Source of the DNA: an uncultured bacterium | Lineage (GTDB): Bacteria > Patescibacteriota > Minisyncoccia > Phycocordibacterales > UBA9973 | Assembly (NCBI GenBank): GCA_903854645.1 | Contig: CAINWY010000032.1 | Location: 1-15,487, forward strand | Direction of reading: 5' to 3' | DNA length: 15,487 nt | Shown here: one piece after another, positions 1 to 6,518 of the stretch | Numbering within the stretch: the stretch's first letter is position 1 | How the letters are laid out: every line of letters starts with the position of its first letter | Position numbers and translations under genes: made by a program | Notes under the pieces: generated by a model | Told to the model about the DNA's origin: nothing | Seen by the model: the letters and a program-made list of their open reading frames with translations, nothing else | The model's database searches: none

Positions 1-1083
1 AATTGTTTCTGGTATAGGGCTTGTAATAGATGTACCATATCCATAAAGGACTTGATCTACTATATCTTTACGATCCAATGCATAATTAATAGCCCTAACA
101 ACATTCGCATCTGCAAATATTTTATTATTTGTACTATTATAAAATAAACCAAATATTCTAGGAGTAGAAGCTGTATTTATTGTTAAAGAAGTATTCTTGA
201 TTTCTGTTGCATTTTTAGGGCTTATACCACTAGCTTGATCAATTGATCCATTCTTGAGTGCATCTATTACTTCCTTTTCGTTCGAGTATGAAATAATGGT
301 TATATTTTTTATATGTGGTACCCCTAATGCAAAATTTGTAAATCTACTCAGGGTATATTTTTCTGGTAGGCTATCTTTATTCTTGGTGACGGAGTCAATT
401 TTATAAGGACCGGACCCAATAGCTTTTATATTAAAAGGGGATATGCTCCATTGTGAGTCATCTACATTTTTCCATATATGAGCTGGTAGTATCCCAATAG
501 TCATATTATCAAGAAATGATATATAAGGCTGTTTCAGTTTAAAATTAATTGTATTATCATCTATTTTTTCAATAGTAACTCCATCCCAGCCCGTTTTTCT
601 TGGACTTTTAATTGTAGCATCTTTAATTTTATTAACTGTATATACAACATCATCTGCCGTTAATTTTACTCCATCATGGAAACTCACTTTCTTTTTAATA
701 ATAAAAGTGTAATCTAATCCATCGTTAGATACAGTATAAGATTCAGCTAAGTCAGGAATAAATAATCCTGATACATCTTTTCTAATTAATCCACTATAAA
801 CTAATGTAACCATATCTTTATCAGCATCAGAAATTGCAGATACAGGGTTTATTAATGTAGACATCCCAATTATTCCCTCTGTTATTGATCCACCATTTAC
901 AGGAACATCTACTAAAAATTTATCATTAAGCTTACTTAACACGACTAACATAGAAATAATAGCAATAAATAAAATACACACAAAAATATAAAACTCTTTT
1001 TTTGAGAATGAGTCTAGAGCTTTTTTAAGTTCATTTTTGCTGGGTATATGAAATTCTTTAATGAATGATAGAAATTTATGCAT
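1..1083 (-). CDS. ABC transporter solute-binding protein, family 5 (peptide-type), C-terminus outside window
   Basis: An open frame starts with ATG at 1083 and runs without a stop through position 1, giving 361 residues; the rest lies outside the window. Residues about 33-55 form one hydrophobic segment with a Lys-rich stretch before it, so the protein looks anchored by an uncleaved N-terminal helix. The rest resembles SBP_bac_5 (DppA/OppA-like) proteins: an early 'INPVSAISDAD...LVYSGLI' block, then 'YTFIIKKKVSFHDG' followed by 'TADDVVYTV', and later 'VVRAINYALDRKDIV'. Family members bind peptides or other small solutes for an ABC importer; no permease or ATPase gene is visible, so the substrate is unknown. 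It lies 46 nt after secG on the same strand and may be co-transcribed. AAGAG 5 nt before the ATG is a possible weak ribosome site. Family assignment is fairly sure, substrate is not. Confidence 0.85.
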   Translation of the reverse strand, partial: MHKFLSFIKEFHIPSKNELKKALDSFSKKEFYIFVCILFIAIISMLVVLSKLNDKFLVDVPVNGGSITEGIIGMSTLINPVSAISDADKDMVTLVYSGLIRKDVSGLFIPDLAESYTVSNDGLDYTFIIKKKVSFHDGVKLTADDVVYTVNKIKDATIKSPRKTGWDGVTIEKIDDNTINFKLKQPYISFLDNMTIGILPAHIWKNVDDSQWSISPFNIKAIGSGPYKIDSVTKNKDSLPEKYTLSRFTNFALGVPHIKNITIISYSNEKEVIDALKNGSIDQASGISPKNATEIKNTSLTINTASTPRIFGLFYNSTNNKIFADANVVRAINYALDRKDIVDQVLYGYGTSITSPIPETI

Positions 1084-1129
1084 ATGCACTCTTAATAGTT
1101 TTATACTAATATTAAATTAGTTTGGATTA

Positions 1130-1363
1130 TTATTTGACAAAAACAGCTACAAGTGATGATATAGTTAATAGGGCTGCTATAACTATAGTCATAATGAAAA
1201 TGAATTTTTCGGAACCTCGGCGTGTGTGGTGTAATCCACCTGCATCTCCTCCACCTAGTACACCCCCAACGCCTGCGTCGGATTGTTGCAATAAAATAGC
1301 TCCTATTAATATAATAGATAGGATAATTTGTATATAAGGTAAAACATTAGCTAAAATCGTCAT
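1130..1363 (-). CDS. secG: SecG, preprotein translocase subunit
   Basis: This 77-residue protein has the typical SecG plan: a hydrophobic helix at about residues 5-25, a Gly-rich cytosolic loop with 'LLQQSDAG' and 'GGVLGGGDAGG', a short basic stretch ('HHTRRGSEK'), and a second helix at about 54-75. SecG is the small accessory subunit of the SecYEG channel, where it helps SecA-driven export. Length and topology match the family. It sits 45 nt after the cation exporter gene and 46 nt before the solute-binding protein gene, all on the minus strand, so the three may form one transcript. No convincing Shine-Dalgarno sequence precedes the ATG. Confidence 0.9.
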   Translation of the reverse strand: MTILANVLPYIQIILSIILIGAILLQQSDAGVGGVLGGGDAGGLHHTRRGSEKFIFIMTIVIAALLTISSLVAVFVK

Positions 1364-1408
1364 ATTTCAAAGGATACTATATTTTAATGAATTTTGCAAA
1401 TAAAGATA

Positions 1409-2278
1409 CTAAATGTTTGGTTCAATGTGTATTAAAACATTGGCAAGTTCCGGCATTTCAACCTGGAGCTTATCTTTTAATATGTGAGATATAAAGTGGC
1501 CATCTCGGACAGATATATCACCATCAACCACAATATGGAGGTCTACATGGTATTTCATGCCAGTTTTTCGTATAAAGCACTTTTCTGTAGCTATAACACC
1601 AGATACATCCATTGATATTTCTTTAATTCGATCTTCCACGTTTCCGTGTGTATGTTCATCCATAGCTTCACCAAGTGCCGGTCTAAAAATAAGATAACAA
1701 TTATATAAAATGAATCCTGCTGCAAAAAGTGCAGCCCAGTCATCGGCAGATTCAAATCCTTTTCCCATAATTAAAGCGAATGTAATTCCTATGAATGCAG
1801 CCACAGAAGTTATTGCATCACTTCTGTGGTGCCATGCGTCAGCTTTAAGTGATGAACTTTTTGTTTCAATACTTTTTTTAACAACTAGTCTATATGAAAT
1901 TTCTTTCCAGATAATAATACCAGCAAGTATGAATAGGGTATAAGTCCTAGGAAGTTCATGCGGTGTCTGCATATTTATGATAGATTGACGAGCAATAATA
2001 AAAGCAGATATAACAAGAAAACCAACAACAGCAAATGTGACTAGTGGTTCGATCCTGCCGTGACCATATGGATGATTTTCATCAGCTGGCTTGCTAGAAT
2101 ATTTAATACCAATAAGGACTAAGGTTGATGAGAAGATATCCGTTGTAGATTCAATTGCATCAGCTATCAGAGCATAAGAGTTGCCGAAATAACCGGCGGT
2201 CCATTTGATAAGAGCCAAAGATGCATTACTTATAATACTAAAATAGGTTGTTTTGATTGCCGTTTTTTCGTGGGACAT
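1409..2278 (-). CDS. Cation diffusion facilitator family metal exporter
   Basis: This 289-residue protein has about six membrane helices in its first 200 residues and a soluble C-terminal domain of about 85 residues, the usual CDF plan. CDF proteins export Zn2+, Mn2+, Fe2+ or similar ions in exchange for protons. Visible signatures are 'ADAIESTTD' (residues 39-47) in helix 2, 'HPYGHGR' (69-75) in the loop after it, and 'HHRSD' (150-154) in helix 5. The transport site would be Glu43/Asp47 with His150/Asp154. Glu43 stands where YiiP has Asp and ZitB-type proteins have His, so metal preference cannot be read from YiiP. The C-terminal domain (about 205-289) contains 'YHVDLHIVVDG', as in the metallochaperone-like domain of the family. 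It has its own likely promoter close to the ATG and no ribosome site, so it may be translated from a leaderless transcript. Confidence 0.9.
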   Translation of the reverse strand: MSHEKTAIKTTYFSIISNASLALIKWTAGYFGNSYALIADAIESTTDIFSSTLVLIGIKYSSKPADENHPYGHGRIEPLVTFAVVGFLVISAFIIARQSIINMQTPHELPRTYTLFILAGIIIWKEISYRLVVKKSIETKSSSLKADAWHHRSDAITSVAAFIGITFALIMGKGFESADDWAALFAAGFILYNCYLIFRPALGEAMDEHTHGNVEDRIKEISMDVSGVIATEKCFIRKTGMKYHVDLHIVVDGDISVRDGHFISHILKDKLQVEMPELANVLIHIEPNI

Positions 2279-2284
2279 AAGGGT

Positions 2285-2293
2285 AGTTTAGCA
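2285..2293 (-). promoter_or_regulatory. Extended -10 promoter for the cation exporter gene
   Basis: On the minus strand TG-C-TAAACT ends 6 nt before the ATG at 2278. The start of transcription would then fall on or next to the ATG, giving a leaderless mRNA. No -35 box is clear. The motif (GTGCTAAACT) closely resembles those before parB and the gene at 6519. Confidence 0.5.
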
Positions 2294-2450
2294 CGAAAAG
2301 TAAAAATACAGGAGAGGACCATGAGTACATGTCTTGACCTCGACTAAAACATAGGAGAGGAATCTTGACTCTTACAGAGTCGGTACACCCTTCATATTCT
2401 TTTCAAATAGTAATTTGTAAAGAATATATTCAGGGTTTTCAAGTCCTCTC

Positions 2451-2475
2451 GCGCAAGCCAAGCACTTGGCTTGCT
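2451..2475. repeat. 25-nt palindromic insert in the mirrored tRNA-Leu end
   Basis: GCAAGCCAAG and CTTGGCTTGC form a 10-bp inverted repeat with CA between them. It differs at 2 of 25 positions from the insert at 10083-10107. It interrupts an otherwise continuous inverted copy of the tRNA 3' end between positions that pair with 2537 and 2536, one base into the acceptor 3' strand. Confidence 0.8.
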
Positions 2476-2480
2476 CTGGG

Positions 2481-2531
2481 CACAAAATAGAAAAATCCCT
2501 AGCTTTCGCTAAGGGATTTTTCTATTTTGTG
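2481..2531. terminator. Bidirectional terminator after tRNA-Leu, part of a long inverted repeat
   Basis: On the minus strand AAAAATCCCT, a short AGC-GAAA-GCT tip with a one-base bulge, and AGGGATTTTT followed by CTATTTT form a hairpin with a U-rich tail. The plus strand gives the mirror image, so it can act in both directions. It is the centre of a perfect inverted repeat (2476-2500 against 2512-2536), longer than a terminator needs and extending into the tRNA acceptor stem. Confidence 0.7.
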
Positions 2532-2611
2532 CCCAGGAGAGGACTTGAACCTCCAAGGATTGCTCCACTAGTTCCTAAGACTAGCGCGTATACCAATTCC
2601 GCCACCTGGGC
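2530..2611 (-). tRNA. tRNA-Leu(UAG)
   Basis: An 82-nt cloverleaf. Acceptor strands GCCCAGG (2605-2611) and CCTGGGC (2531-2537) pair perfectly, with discriminator A at 2530. The anticodon loop CTTAGGA carries anticodon TAG in a 5-bp CTAGT/ACTAG stem. A long variable arm, as expected for leucine, follows. The T arm is GGAGG-TTCAAGT-CCTCT. CCA is not encoded (A is followed by CAA), so CCA must be added after transcription. It lies 106 nt after tRNA-Cys on the same strand and is followed by the mirrored structure. Confidence 0.95.
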
Positions 2612-2621
2612 ATAAAAACAT

Positions 2622-2650
2622 ACTAGCAAAAATATAGACAAATTGCTAGT
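2622..2650. repeat. Short inverted repeat between tRNA-Cys and tRNA-Leu
   Basis: ACTAGCAA (2622-2629) and TTGCTAGT (2643-2650) form an 8-bp inverted repeat with a 13-nt loop, just before tRNA-Leu on the minus strand. It may be a processing hairpin or chance; no U tract makes it a clear terminator. Confidence 0.4.
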
Positions 2651-2661
2651 TATTTGGCTAA

Positions 2662-2711
2662 AACAATTTTGTTAAAAATTGTTCGCCCGAGTAAATTTTA
2701 TTAAATTTACT
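2662..2711 (-). terminator. Two A+T-rich hairpins in the tRNA-Cys trailer
   Basis: Directly after tRNA-Cys on the minus strand come two perfect 9-bp hairpins: AGTAAATTT/AAATTTACT (2690-2711, 4-nt loop), then, after CGGGCG, AACAATTTT/AAAATTGTT (2662-2683, 4-nt loop) followed by TTTAGCC. They have almost no G-C pairs, so termination would be weak; tRNA processing or read-through to tRNA-Leu is equally possible. Neither repeats the tRNA-Cys sequence, unlike the Leu and Tyr loci. Confidence 0.4.
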
Positions 2712-2717
2712 TTAGGG

Positions 2718-2789
2718 AGGCCTGGAGCGGAATTGAACCGCTGTATAGAGATTTTGCAGATCTCTGCCTTACCACTTGGCTACCAGGCC
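2718..2789 (-). tRNA. tRNA-Cys(GCA)
   Basis: A 72-nt cloverleaf. Acceptor strands GGCCTGG (2783-2789) and CCAGGCC (2719-2725) pair perfectly. The anticodon arm is GAGAT-CTGCAAA-ATCTC with anticodon GCA. The T arm is AGCGG-TTCAATT-CCGCT. Discriminator T73, a cysteine identity base, is followed by CCC rather than CCA, so the tail is not encoded. It follows rbfA by 112 nt on the same strand and precedes tRNA-Leu. Confidence 0.95.
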
Positions 2790-2880
2790 ATGTTTGTGCT
2801 TTAAACTTATCTAACAAATTACTTAACTTTTAACCTAGCAGAATCTCTGACTATATTATCTCGCTGTTTCTTACTATAAA

Positions 2881-2904
2881 CTAGAACCTAGAACCTAGCA
2901 ACTA
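2881..2904. repeat. CTAGAAC tandem repeat overlapping the rbfA stop codon
   Basis: CTAGAAC occurs twice in tandem (2881-2894) and is followed by CTAGCAACTAG. The last CTA (2902-2904) is the complement of the rbfA TAG stop. A related CTAG word lies at 2834. It looks like a small simple repeat at the operon end; no function is evident. Confidence 0.5.
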
Positions 2905-3228
2905 GTTCCTTATTAGTAGTTCTTCAATTCTCTGACGATTCTTTTCTCCTTCATCTATGGCAACTTCTAAAAATGGGATAGGATTTATTTTAAGTCCCTT
3001 TGATACATACTTGCGAAGCTCACCCAGATTTCTTCTTATGAATCCATAAGCTGCCTGCTCTTTTTCTTTAGGGAGTACACTTATCATTATTTTTGCCCGT
3101 TTATTGTCTGGCGAAAGAACAACTCGAGTGACTGTAATCATCGAAGTAGGTCCCGCTTCCTTTTCTATATAAAGGGCAGCAAGTTCTTTTACGTGGTTTG
3201 TTATTTTTTCTGATCTATATTCAGACAT
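2902..3228 (-). CDS. rbfA: RbfA, 30S ribosome-binding factor
   Basis: This 108-residue protein matches RbfA in length and pattern: an N-terminal 'SEKITNHVKELAALYIEKE', a central beta strand 'MITVTRVVLSPDNKRAKIMISVL', and the KH-like C-terminal part 'IRRNLGELRKYVSKGLKINPI' ending with 'IDEGEKNRQRIEELL'. RbfA binds the immature 30S subunit near helix 1 of 16S rRNA and acts in late assembly and cold adaptation. It starts one base after the infB stop (TAG-G-ATG), so translational coupling is likely, and infB-rbfA adjacency is conserved widely in bacteria. The TAG stop lies inside a CTAG-type simple repeat. Two tRNA genes follow on the same strand and may be read through from it. Confidence 0.92.
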   Translation of the reverse strand: MSEYRSEKITNHVKELAALYIEKEAGPTSMITVTRVVLSPDNKRAKIMISVLPKEKEQAAYGFIRRNLGELRKYVSKGLKINPIPFLEVAIDEGEKNRQRIEELLIRN

Positions 3229-3229
3229 C

Positions 3230-4741
3230 CTATTTTATAGTTACGATAAATGCTTCTAATATATCACCTGGAGCTATGCCCATCTTTGTTTCTACTTGTA
3301 CTCCACACTCACTTTCCTCAAGTACTTCTTTTGCTTTAATCTTATTGTGCTGAAGTTCGACAATTTTACCACGTCCGATTTCAAAATCACGACGCATTAT
3401 ACGTACTATTCCACCGTTCACAATTCTACCTTGGACAACCTTTCCACCGACTACTTGTTTGTCTTTAGTAGAACCAAATATTTTAAGTATTTTAAGAGAC
3501 CCCGTTACTTCTACACTCTCTACTCTTGGACGTCTTTCCTCTATTATAACTTTCAGCCAATCTGTAAGCTTGTAAATAATATCGAAGGTCTCAACTGTTA
3601 CTTTTAAGGTTTCATTCAAATCTCGTGCACCATTATCAAGCTTTGTATTAAATCCAACTATTATAGTTTCTTTGTTTGCATTTGCCATCTTTAGGTCAGA
3701 TTCACTAATTGCTCCAACACCGAAGCTAATAATTTTGTATGATATTTCAGAATTATTAAGTCTACTTATTTCTTTCTCAAGTGCTTCCATTGAACCAACC
3801 ACGTCAGTTTTTACTATGAGGGGAATTATTTTACCCATTATTTCACCGTCTTTCTTCGTTGATTTATTATTTAATAATTCTTCTTTTATCATATTTACAT
3901 ATACTTCTGCTTCTTTTTTTGTTGCGAACGATTCAAAGGTACTTCCTACTTCGGGCATTGATTCAAAACCGACAAGACGAATAGGGGAGGAGAAAGTAGC
4001 TTCTTTTATGGAAACACCATTAAAATTTTCCATTATACGTGTAGTCACTAGAGCAGTGCCTGCAACTACGAACATACCAGACTTTAAAGTCCCGTTCTTT
4101 ATAACTACGGTAGCGGATATTCCTCTTTTGGGTTCGCGATTTGCCTCTATAATAATTCCAGATGCATTTAACTTAGGATCTCCCGTAAAAGTCTGCATAT
4201 CTGCAACTAAAAGAATCATATCTAAAAGATCATTTACACCTGTACCAACTTTAGCTGATATAAGTACAAATGGTATGTCTCCACCCATACCTTCTAGGTA
4301 AATACCTTTTTCTACAAGGTCCATTTTTGTTTTTTCTATATTTGCATTTGGTCTATCTATTTTATTAATTGCTACAATATATGGGGTTTTGCTTTCTATT
4401 ATTGTGTTGTAGGCTTCTATCGTTTGAGCTTTCACAGAGTCTTCGGCCGATACTACAAGTATCGCTATATCAGAAGCATATGCACCACGAGCACGCATGT
4501 TAGAAAAAGCCTCATGTCCTGGAGTATCTAGGAATGTTATAAGTCTATCAACCTTATTTTCATCTTTGTGGCTAACTTCATAAGCACTGATACTTTGAGT
4601 AATACCTCCTGCTTCACCTGCGACTACATTAGATTTACGAATATAGTCAAGAAGTGTGGACTTTCCATGGTCAACATGTCCCATCACTACAACGACAGGA
4701 GGGCGAACGACTTTATTTGTTTGTAATGCATTTTTATCCAT
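3230..4741 (-). CDS. infB: Translation initiation factor IF-2, minimal form
   Basis: This 503-residue GTPase places initiator tRNA on the 30S subunit and promotes subunit joining. GTPase motifs are G1 GHVDHGKS (21-28), GGITQ (45-49), G3 DTPGHE (72-77), G4 NKID (126-129) and G5 SAK (162-164), followed by the beta-barrel domain II, the IF-2-specific domain III and the C-terminal fMet-tRNA-binding barrel ('MRRDFEIGRGKIVELQHNK', then 'VETKMGIAPGDILEAF'). The G domain begins only about 15 residues from the start, so the long N-terminal region of E. coli IF-2 is absent, as in mitochondrial IF-2. The gene follows the DUF4446 gene by 7 nt and precedes rbfA by 1 nt. No Shine-Dalgarno sequence is seen before the ATG. 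An upstream start is excluded by the short gap. Confidence 0.96.
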   Translation of the reverse strand: MDKNALQTNKVVRPPVVVVMGHVDHGKSTLLDYIRKSNVVAGEAGGITQSISAYEVSHKDENKVDRLITFLDTPGHEAFSNMRARGAYASDIAILVVSAEDSVKAQTIEAYNTIIESKTPYIVAINKIDRPNANIEKTKMDLVEKGIYLEGMGGDIPFVLISAKVGTGVNDLLDMILLVADMQTFTGDPKLNASGIIIEANREPKRGISATVVIKNGTLKSGMFVVAGTALVTTRIMENFNGVSIKEATFSSPIRLVGFESMPEVGSTFESFATKKEAEVYVNMIKEELLNNKSTKKDGEIMGKIIPLIVKTDVVGSMEALEKEISRLNNSEISYKIISFGVGAISESDLKMANANKETIIVGFNTKLDNGARDLNETLKVTVETFDIIYKLTDWLKVIIEERRPRVESVEVTGSLKILKIFGSTKDKQVVGGKVVQGRIVNGGIVRIMRRDFEIGRGKIVELQHNKIKAKEVLEESECGVQVETKMGIAPGDILEAFIVTIK

Positions 4742-4748
4742 AATATTT

Positions 4749-5192
4749 TTATTTAGATTTCTCTAATACTTCTTTTTCCTCGGTAGATAATTCAAATTCA
4801 GATTTACCATTCGTTATTGGTTTTGCAAATATACTCATACGATCACGGGCATATAAACTAGACATCACTATTCCGTTGCCCTCATCATTTAGGAATGAAA
4901 TAGCGAAACTCTGGTTACTTCCAGCGTCCAAGAATGGATTGAATCGTATAGTTTCTACACTTCTGATTGATTTATCAAGTCTCTTGTCTACATTTACCAG
5001 ATGCTTGTTGATTTCTATTTGAGTATCTTTTAGTTCAGCCATTTGGCTTCCTAACTTTATCATCACATCTTCTAAATTTTTGGCTTTAGTTCCAGCAAAG
5101 AATTTTCTAAAACGATATTCTGTCATTAATACCCAAACAAAAAGGATTACAATTGCGCCTCCAAGTATGTAAATTAAGATAGATATAGTCAT
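4749..5192 (-). CDS. DUF4446 family membrane-anchored protein
   Basis: A 147-residue protein with one N-terminal membrane helix (about residues 4-24), a helical stretch that could form a coiled coil (about 38-80, rich in Lys, Asp and Leu), and a compact C-terminal domain. The C-terminal motif 'RFNPFLDAGSNQSFAISFL' followed by 'DEGNGIVMSSLYARDRMSIF' and 'AKPITNGKSEFELS' is the signature of DUF4446, a family of unknown function common in Firmicutes and CPR bacteria. The soluble part is probably cytosolic, but this is not certain from sequence. It opens the operon with infB and rbfA (7-nt gap), behind a good promoter, so it is probably expressed with translation factors. I can give no biochemical role. 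Confidence 0.8.
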   Translation of the reverse strand: MTISILIYILGGAIVILFVWVLMTEYRFRKFFAGTKAKNLEDVMIKLGSQMAELKDTQIEINKHLVNVDKRLDKSIRSVETIRFNPFLDAGSNQSFAISFLNDEGNGIVMSSLYARDRMSIFAKPITNGKSEFELSTEEKEVLEKSK

Positions 5193-5203
5193 AATCTAAA
5201 GAG

Positions 5204-5232
5204 AGTATATACTAATAAAGCATTTTTTACAA
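5204..5232 (-). promoter_or_regulatory. Promoter of the DUF4446-infB-rbfA operon
   Basis: On the minus strand TTGTAA (5227-5232) and TATACT (5204-5209) are separated by 17 nt, close to the sigma-70 pattern. The -10 box ends 11 nt before the ATG, so any leader is only a few nucleotides long. It overlaps the divergent promoter region of the cysteine desulfurase gene. Confidence 0.6.
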
Positions 5233-5236
5233 TATG

Positions 5237-5245
5237 TGTTATAGT
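5237..5245 (+). promoter_or_regulatory. Possible extended -10 box for the cysteine desulfurase gene
   Basis: TG-T-TATAGT (within ATGTGTTATAGT) lies 13 nt before the ATG at 5259 and has no clear -35 box. It resembles the TGTGCTAAAAT type boxes elsewhere in the window. The leader would be about 6-7 nt and has no Shine-Dalgarno sequence. Confidence 0.4.
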
Positions 5246-5258
5246 TATTTATATATTT

Positions 5259-6494
5259 ATGAAAAGTAGAATATATTTAGATTTTGCTTCAGCAACACCC
5301 ATAGACAAGACAGTTCTTGGGATTATGTCCTCGTATAATAAGGATTATTTTGCGAATTCTTCTTCCATACACGGAAGTGGAGTAAAAACACGAGAAATAA
5401 TAGAAAAAAGTAGAGAGTTGATTGCAAAAGGTATAAATGCTCATAATAATGAGATAATTTTTGCTGGGAGTAGTACAGAGAGCATTGCCCTCGCCATACG
5501 AGGGGTAATTACTAATTACCAATTACTAATTAAGAATTTAAAAACAGATGCAAAATCAAAGATTCCACATATTATAACTTCGGAGATTGAGCACCCAGCT
5601 GTGTTAGAGAATTGTAAGATGCTCGAAGAGAGAGGCGAGGCAGAAATAACTTATATAAAAATAAATGAAGATGGAATAATAAATCCTAGAGATGTGAGAG
5701 ATGCAATTAAAGACAATACAATTCTAGTTTCTATAATGTATGCGAATAATGAGATAGGCACAATACAGCCAATACAAGAAATTGCAAAAGAGATTAGGCA
5801 CTATAAGAAAAATTCAAAACAAAATATTTATCCATTGTTCCACACTGACGCTACTCAGGCGATGAATTATCTTGATACTTCCAATATCGAGAAACTAGGG
5901 GTTGATATGATGAGCTTTAATGGCTCAAAAATATATGGCCCAAAAGGTATTGGAATTTTATATAAAAAAAGGGAAGTAGAACTTTCACCTATATATACTG
6001 GTGGAGGACAGGAGTTTGGATTAAGATCAGGAACTGAAGACGTAGCTAAAATAGCAGGAATTGCTCTTGCACTACAAATTACAAATAAAATAAAAGATAA
6101 GGAGATAGAGCGACTTATAAAACTTCGCGATTACACCATAGATAAATTACTAAATATAAAAGTAGGTACTTATAAAATAGTTTTGAATGGAAGCAAGGAA
6201 GAGAGACTTCCAAATAATATAAATATTTCTATATCAGGTATTCCCAGTGAGCTTCTAGTTATAGAGCTTGATGCAAAAGGCATAGATGTTTCTTCAAAGA
6301 GCGCCTGTAAGAGTGAGGACGAAAGTGAATCTTATGTATTAAAAGCACTAAGAATGGCAAGTGGTGAGGAAGTTAAAGAAGAAGAGGGTTCACTGCGAAT
6401 TACACTTGGACGTCAGACTAACAAGGAAGATATGGATAGATTTTTGTTGGCTTTAAATAAAATTTTATTGAAATATTGTAATTGGAATAAATAG
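5259..6494 (+). CDS. Cysteine desulfurase (class V aminotransferase, NifS/IscS type)
   Basis: This 411-residue PLP enzyme removes sulfur from cysteine as a persulfide, for Fe-S clusters or tRNA thiolation. Visible features are the N-terminal 'YLDFASATPID' (6-16), His112 in 'SEIEHPAV', 'YANNEIGTIQPI' (161-172), Asp197 and Gln200 in 'FHTDATQAMNY', PLP lysine Lys224 in 'NGSKIYGPKG', 'GGGQEFGLRSGTED' (248-261), and catalytic Cys350 in 'SKSACKSEDESES'. The residue before the lysine is Ser, where IscS/NifS usually have His. Residues about 82-94 (VITNYQLLIKNL) are encoded by a short tandem repeat and lengthen a loop. No scaffold protein (IscU/SufU) or tRNA-thiolation gene is next to it, so the sulfur acceptor is unknown. 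The family is certain; whether to call it iscS, nifS or sufS is not. Confidence 0.93.
   Translation: MKSRIYLDFASATPIDKTVLGIMSSYNKDYFANSSSIHGSGVKTREIIEKSRELIAKGINAHNNEIIFAGSSTESIALAIRGVITNYQLLIKNLKTDAKSKIPHIITSEIEHPAVLENCKMLEERGEAEITYIKINEDGIINPRDVRDAIKDNTILVSIMYANNEIGTIQPIQEIAKEIRHYKKNSKQNIYPLFHTDATQAMNYLDTSNIEKLGVDMMSFNGSKIYGPKGIGILYKKREVELSPIYTGGGQEFGLRSGTEDVAKIAGIALALQITNKIKDKEIERLIKLRDYTIDKLLNIKVGTYKIVLNGSKEERLPNNINISISGIPSELLVIELDAKGIDVSSKSACKSEDESESYVLKALRMASGEEVKEEEGSLRITLGRQTNKEDMDRFLLALNKILLKYCNWNK
5504..5534 (+). repeat. In-gene A+T-rich repeat in cysteine desulfurase
   Basis: GGTAATT-ACT-AATTACC (5504-5520) is a perfect 7-bp inverted repeat. It overlaps a 14-nt tandem duplication, AATTACTAATTACC (5507-5520) and AATTACTAATTAAG (5521-5534). 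It is read in frame as VITNYQLLIKNL. A related stretch occurs between genes at 7161-7174 (CCAATTATTAATTA against CCAATTACTAATTA at 5519-5532). Confidence 0.6.
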
Positions 6495-6502
6495 GGGTAT
6501 TG

Positions 6503-6511
6503 TGCTAATAT
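6503..6511 (+). promoter_or_regulatory. Extended -10 promoter for the gene at 6519
   Basis: TG-C-TAATAT, within TGTGCTAATAT (6501-6511), ends 7 nt before the ATG at 6519. TTGGAA at 6482-6487, 18 nt upstream, could serve as -35. The transcript would be leaderless or nearly so. Confidence 0.5.
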
Positions 6512-6518
6512 ATTAATT

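Larger units (their letters stand above)
2309..2536. other. Structured element downstream of tRNA-Leu (copy A)
   Basis: This 228-bp stretch carries no gene. From low to high coordinate it holds: CAGGAGAGGAC (2309-2319), identical to the tRNA-Leu 3' region at 2534-2544; the block GGACCATGAGTACAT (2316-2330), also found twice downstream of tRNA-Tyr; a second partial tRNA copy AGGAGAGGA (2353-2361); hairpin 1 (2367-2381, GACTCT-TAC-AGAGTC) followed by GGTAC; hairpin 2 (2394-2427, 9 bp plus 5 bp around a T-T mismatch, loop AGTA); an inverted copy of the tRNA T-arm 3' side (2438-2450); a 25-nt palindromic insert (2451-2475); and an inverted copy of the acceptor 3' strand and trailer (2476-2500). 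GAGAGGAC (2312-2319) and GTCCTCTC (2443-2450) can close the whole structure. The same parts in the same order occur at 9895-10165. No function is known to me. Confidence 0.75.

Noticed and set aside
2309..2536. CRISPR array, because of repeated blocks with spacers.
   Set aside because: Repeats are short, irregularly spaced, vary in sequence and match the adjacent tRNA; there are no cas genes.
2444..2550. T-box riboswitch or other tRNA-sensing leader, because of the tRNA complement near hairpins.
   Set aside because: There is no T-box sequence, no specifier loop and no amino-acid gene downstream in the right orientation. The complementarity covers the T-arm/acceptor side, not the free 3' NCCA or the anticodon.
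2622..2711. A third copy of the tRNA-linked element behind tRNA-Cys.
   Set aside because: The two A+T-rich hairpins there contain neither a mirrored tRNA-Cys end, nor the 25-nt insert, nor the GGACCATGAGTACAT block.
3296..4301. Open frames of 103 and 209 codons on the plus strand opposite infB.
   Set aside because: They lie wholly inside the well-supported infB gene in the antisense direction and have no recognisable domains.
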